The notes under the pieces were generated by a model. That model saw only the letters and a list, made by a program, of their open reading frames with translations, searched no databases and had not been told where the DNA came from. Positions 62,701 through 64,000 of a stretch of DNA of 64,000 nt are shown one piece after another (the first letter of the stretch is position 1; the number at the start of each line of letters is the position of its first letter). The stretch is from Monosporascus cannonballus (lineage: Eukaryota; Ascomycota; Sordariomycetes; Xylariales), in assembly GCA_004154925.1 (NCBI GenBank), contig QJNS01000008.1, forward strand, positions 248,001 to 312,000, read 5' to 3'. Position numbers and translations under genes: made by a program.

Positions 62701-64000
62701 AAAACGCCTTTTAAAATATTAAGGATTTAATTAGTAACGAACCAATATTGATTATATATAATTTATATTACCATATTAAATTAAAACCCGATATTTCGGA
62801 TTACGAGTTAAATATAGTAATCGGGTAACAAAATAATTAAGGCAAATTACAGCTTATTATTTTTTTATATAAGTTAAAAAGATCCGATTATAATTAAAGT
62901 ATTCCAGATAAAGAATTTATAAGTACTGTTATGGCATTTCGAAAATTTAGGTATTTATCAAAAAGAAATTTATAATAAGTTAAAGTTTAAACGGGTTATT
63001 AAACCTTTATCTAATTTATTACGACCAAATAATTCATAAACTAATAACTTCGTTACGTACAAAAATTGACAAATTTCGACTTTGTTATTATTTACAGGAA
63101 AAGGTTGAAAAATAACAAAGTAAATGTTTTAAGCAAAGGACCGGATTTCCAAATAATATTTGTTAAAATTTATTATATAATTTTCACTATTACTATAAAA
63201 GGATACTTACGGCTGCAACAAATTAGGATAATTCGGGCAATATCTTTTAATATATATTATAAACTTTAGTAATATAACGATAGCTACGCAGAAAAATAAG
63301 AATAAAAAAAATATACGTGGTTAAAAATACTAAAAAATATAATACGAAAAATATATAAATATTAGTTATATCGATATCCAGGAATTTATGCAATTTTAAA
63401 ACGGTTTTAATATGTATATATATATTTTGAAAATAATTTTAACGGTACAAAACTTTATACGGTAATGTGATATTTGCGCTAAAGCAAAGATTCGACGATA
63501 CAAACTATATAGAAAATTACAACCATTATTTATTATGAAATTATTATAATATTTAATTATATTTAATATTATTATGAAATTTCCCATATTAGAAAACCTA
63601 ATTCCGGGAATATAATACGATAGTATTTTCGTAATTATTAAACAATTTCGGTAATTCTTCTATTTTTTACAATATTATAAAGATGTAAATGCCCAAGGAA
63701 TAGCATATATCTTTTTAAATTTATTACCAATATATACGGATTATTAATAAAATTTATTTTAAATAAAGAATTAATATTTCCATTTAAGTTTTAATAAGGT
63801 TTTATAATATAAATCGGATAAGATCATAAGTTATTTAACGTTATTAAACTTTTGATAAATAAATAAGTAAAATAAAATAAATAAGTTAAAAAATAATTAA
63901 TTTTACGATTAACTTATAATACCAATTATTATAAATTTATTAAAGTAATATTAATAAACGTAAATTTTGGTTATATTTTAGAATTTAGTACAAGAATACG
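59389..64000 (+). mobile_element. Element 3: Ty3/gypsy chromovirus, truncated by window end
   Basis: Plus-strand gag-pol remnant collinear with element 2 at a constant offset of about 29.3 kb. The protease region lies near 61265-61560, the RT active site at 62342-62353 reads Tyr-Phe-Asp-Asp with both aspartates present, RNase H lies near 62790-62830, and integrase begins near 63600. The end (chromodomain, 3' LTR) lies beyond the window. Stops throughout. The 67-codon open frame at 63066-63269 is a piece of the pol frame. Opposite-strand frames (59899-60081, 60277-60492, 63396-63587) are shadows. Confidence 0.8.

Noticed and set aside
1..64000. Mitochondrial, plastid or apicomplexan origin because of extreme AT content
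   Set aside because: No organellar genes. Islands of normal composition with spliced genes, Ty3/gypsy chromoviruses with LTRs, and CpA-specific decay of repeats point to a RIP-active fungus.

Overview
This window looks like an AT-rich isochore of a filamentous ascomycete, probably plant-associated. Most of the 64 kb is extremely poor in G+C (about one fifth by eye). CpA/TpG is depleted, TpA is in excess and CpG is kept, and recognisable transposon proteins are peppered with in-frame TAA/TAG/TGA. This is the signature of repeat-induced point mutation (RIP), which is confined to fungi. Such isochores are described in Leptosphaeria, Venturia, Cladosporium fulvum and Epichloe. I cannot name the species.

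Layout. (1) 1-7175: a very large inverted repeat, with the left arm running off the window, flanks an unmutated 1.9-kb island at 2634-4512. The island holds the only convincing host gene, a three-exon gene for a small secreted protein with eight cysteines (3962-4349), typical of fungal effector candidates. (2) 7176-15120: decayed repeats with scattered coding-like stretches. (3) 15120-16510 plus 23246-23480: a second, ordinary-composition island split by a complete Ty3/gypsy chromovirus, element 1 (16511-23245, minus strand, target duplication AAAGG). (4) 24280-25290: a decayed tandem array with a period of about 164 bp. (5) 25553-28640: a remnant bounded by diverged direct repeats related to a sequence in island 2. 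(6) 29628-36305: element 2, the same family on the plus strand, with gag, protease, RT, RNase H, integrase and chromodomain all recognisable but ruined. (7) 38680-41733: element 4, an internally deleted relative with different outer LTR sequence. (8) 42980-44815: a 1.8-kb DNA transposon with terminal inverted repeats and a RIP-broken transposase. (9) 46400-47240: a gag/protease fragment. (10) 48000-58440: deeply decayed sequence with nothing recognisable. (11) About 58966-64000: element 3, a plus-strand chromovirus truncated by the window end.

The parts form a consistent picture. Repeats were inactivated by RIP while single-copy islands escaped. A candidate effector gene survives between two head-to-head copies of one RIPed element. 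That is the arrangement known from avirulence genes of isochore-bearing fungal pathogens, where nearby repeats are associated with silencing, deletion and rapid change. No tRNA, rRNA or CRISPR array was found, and no intact transposon gene.
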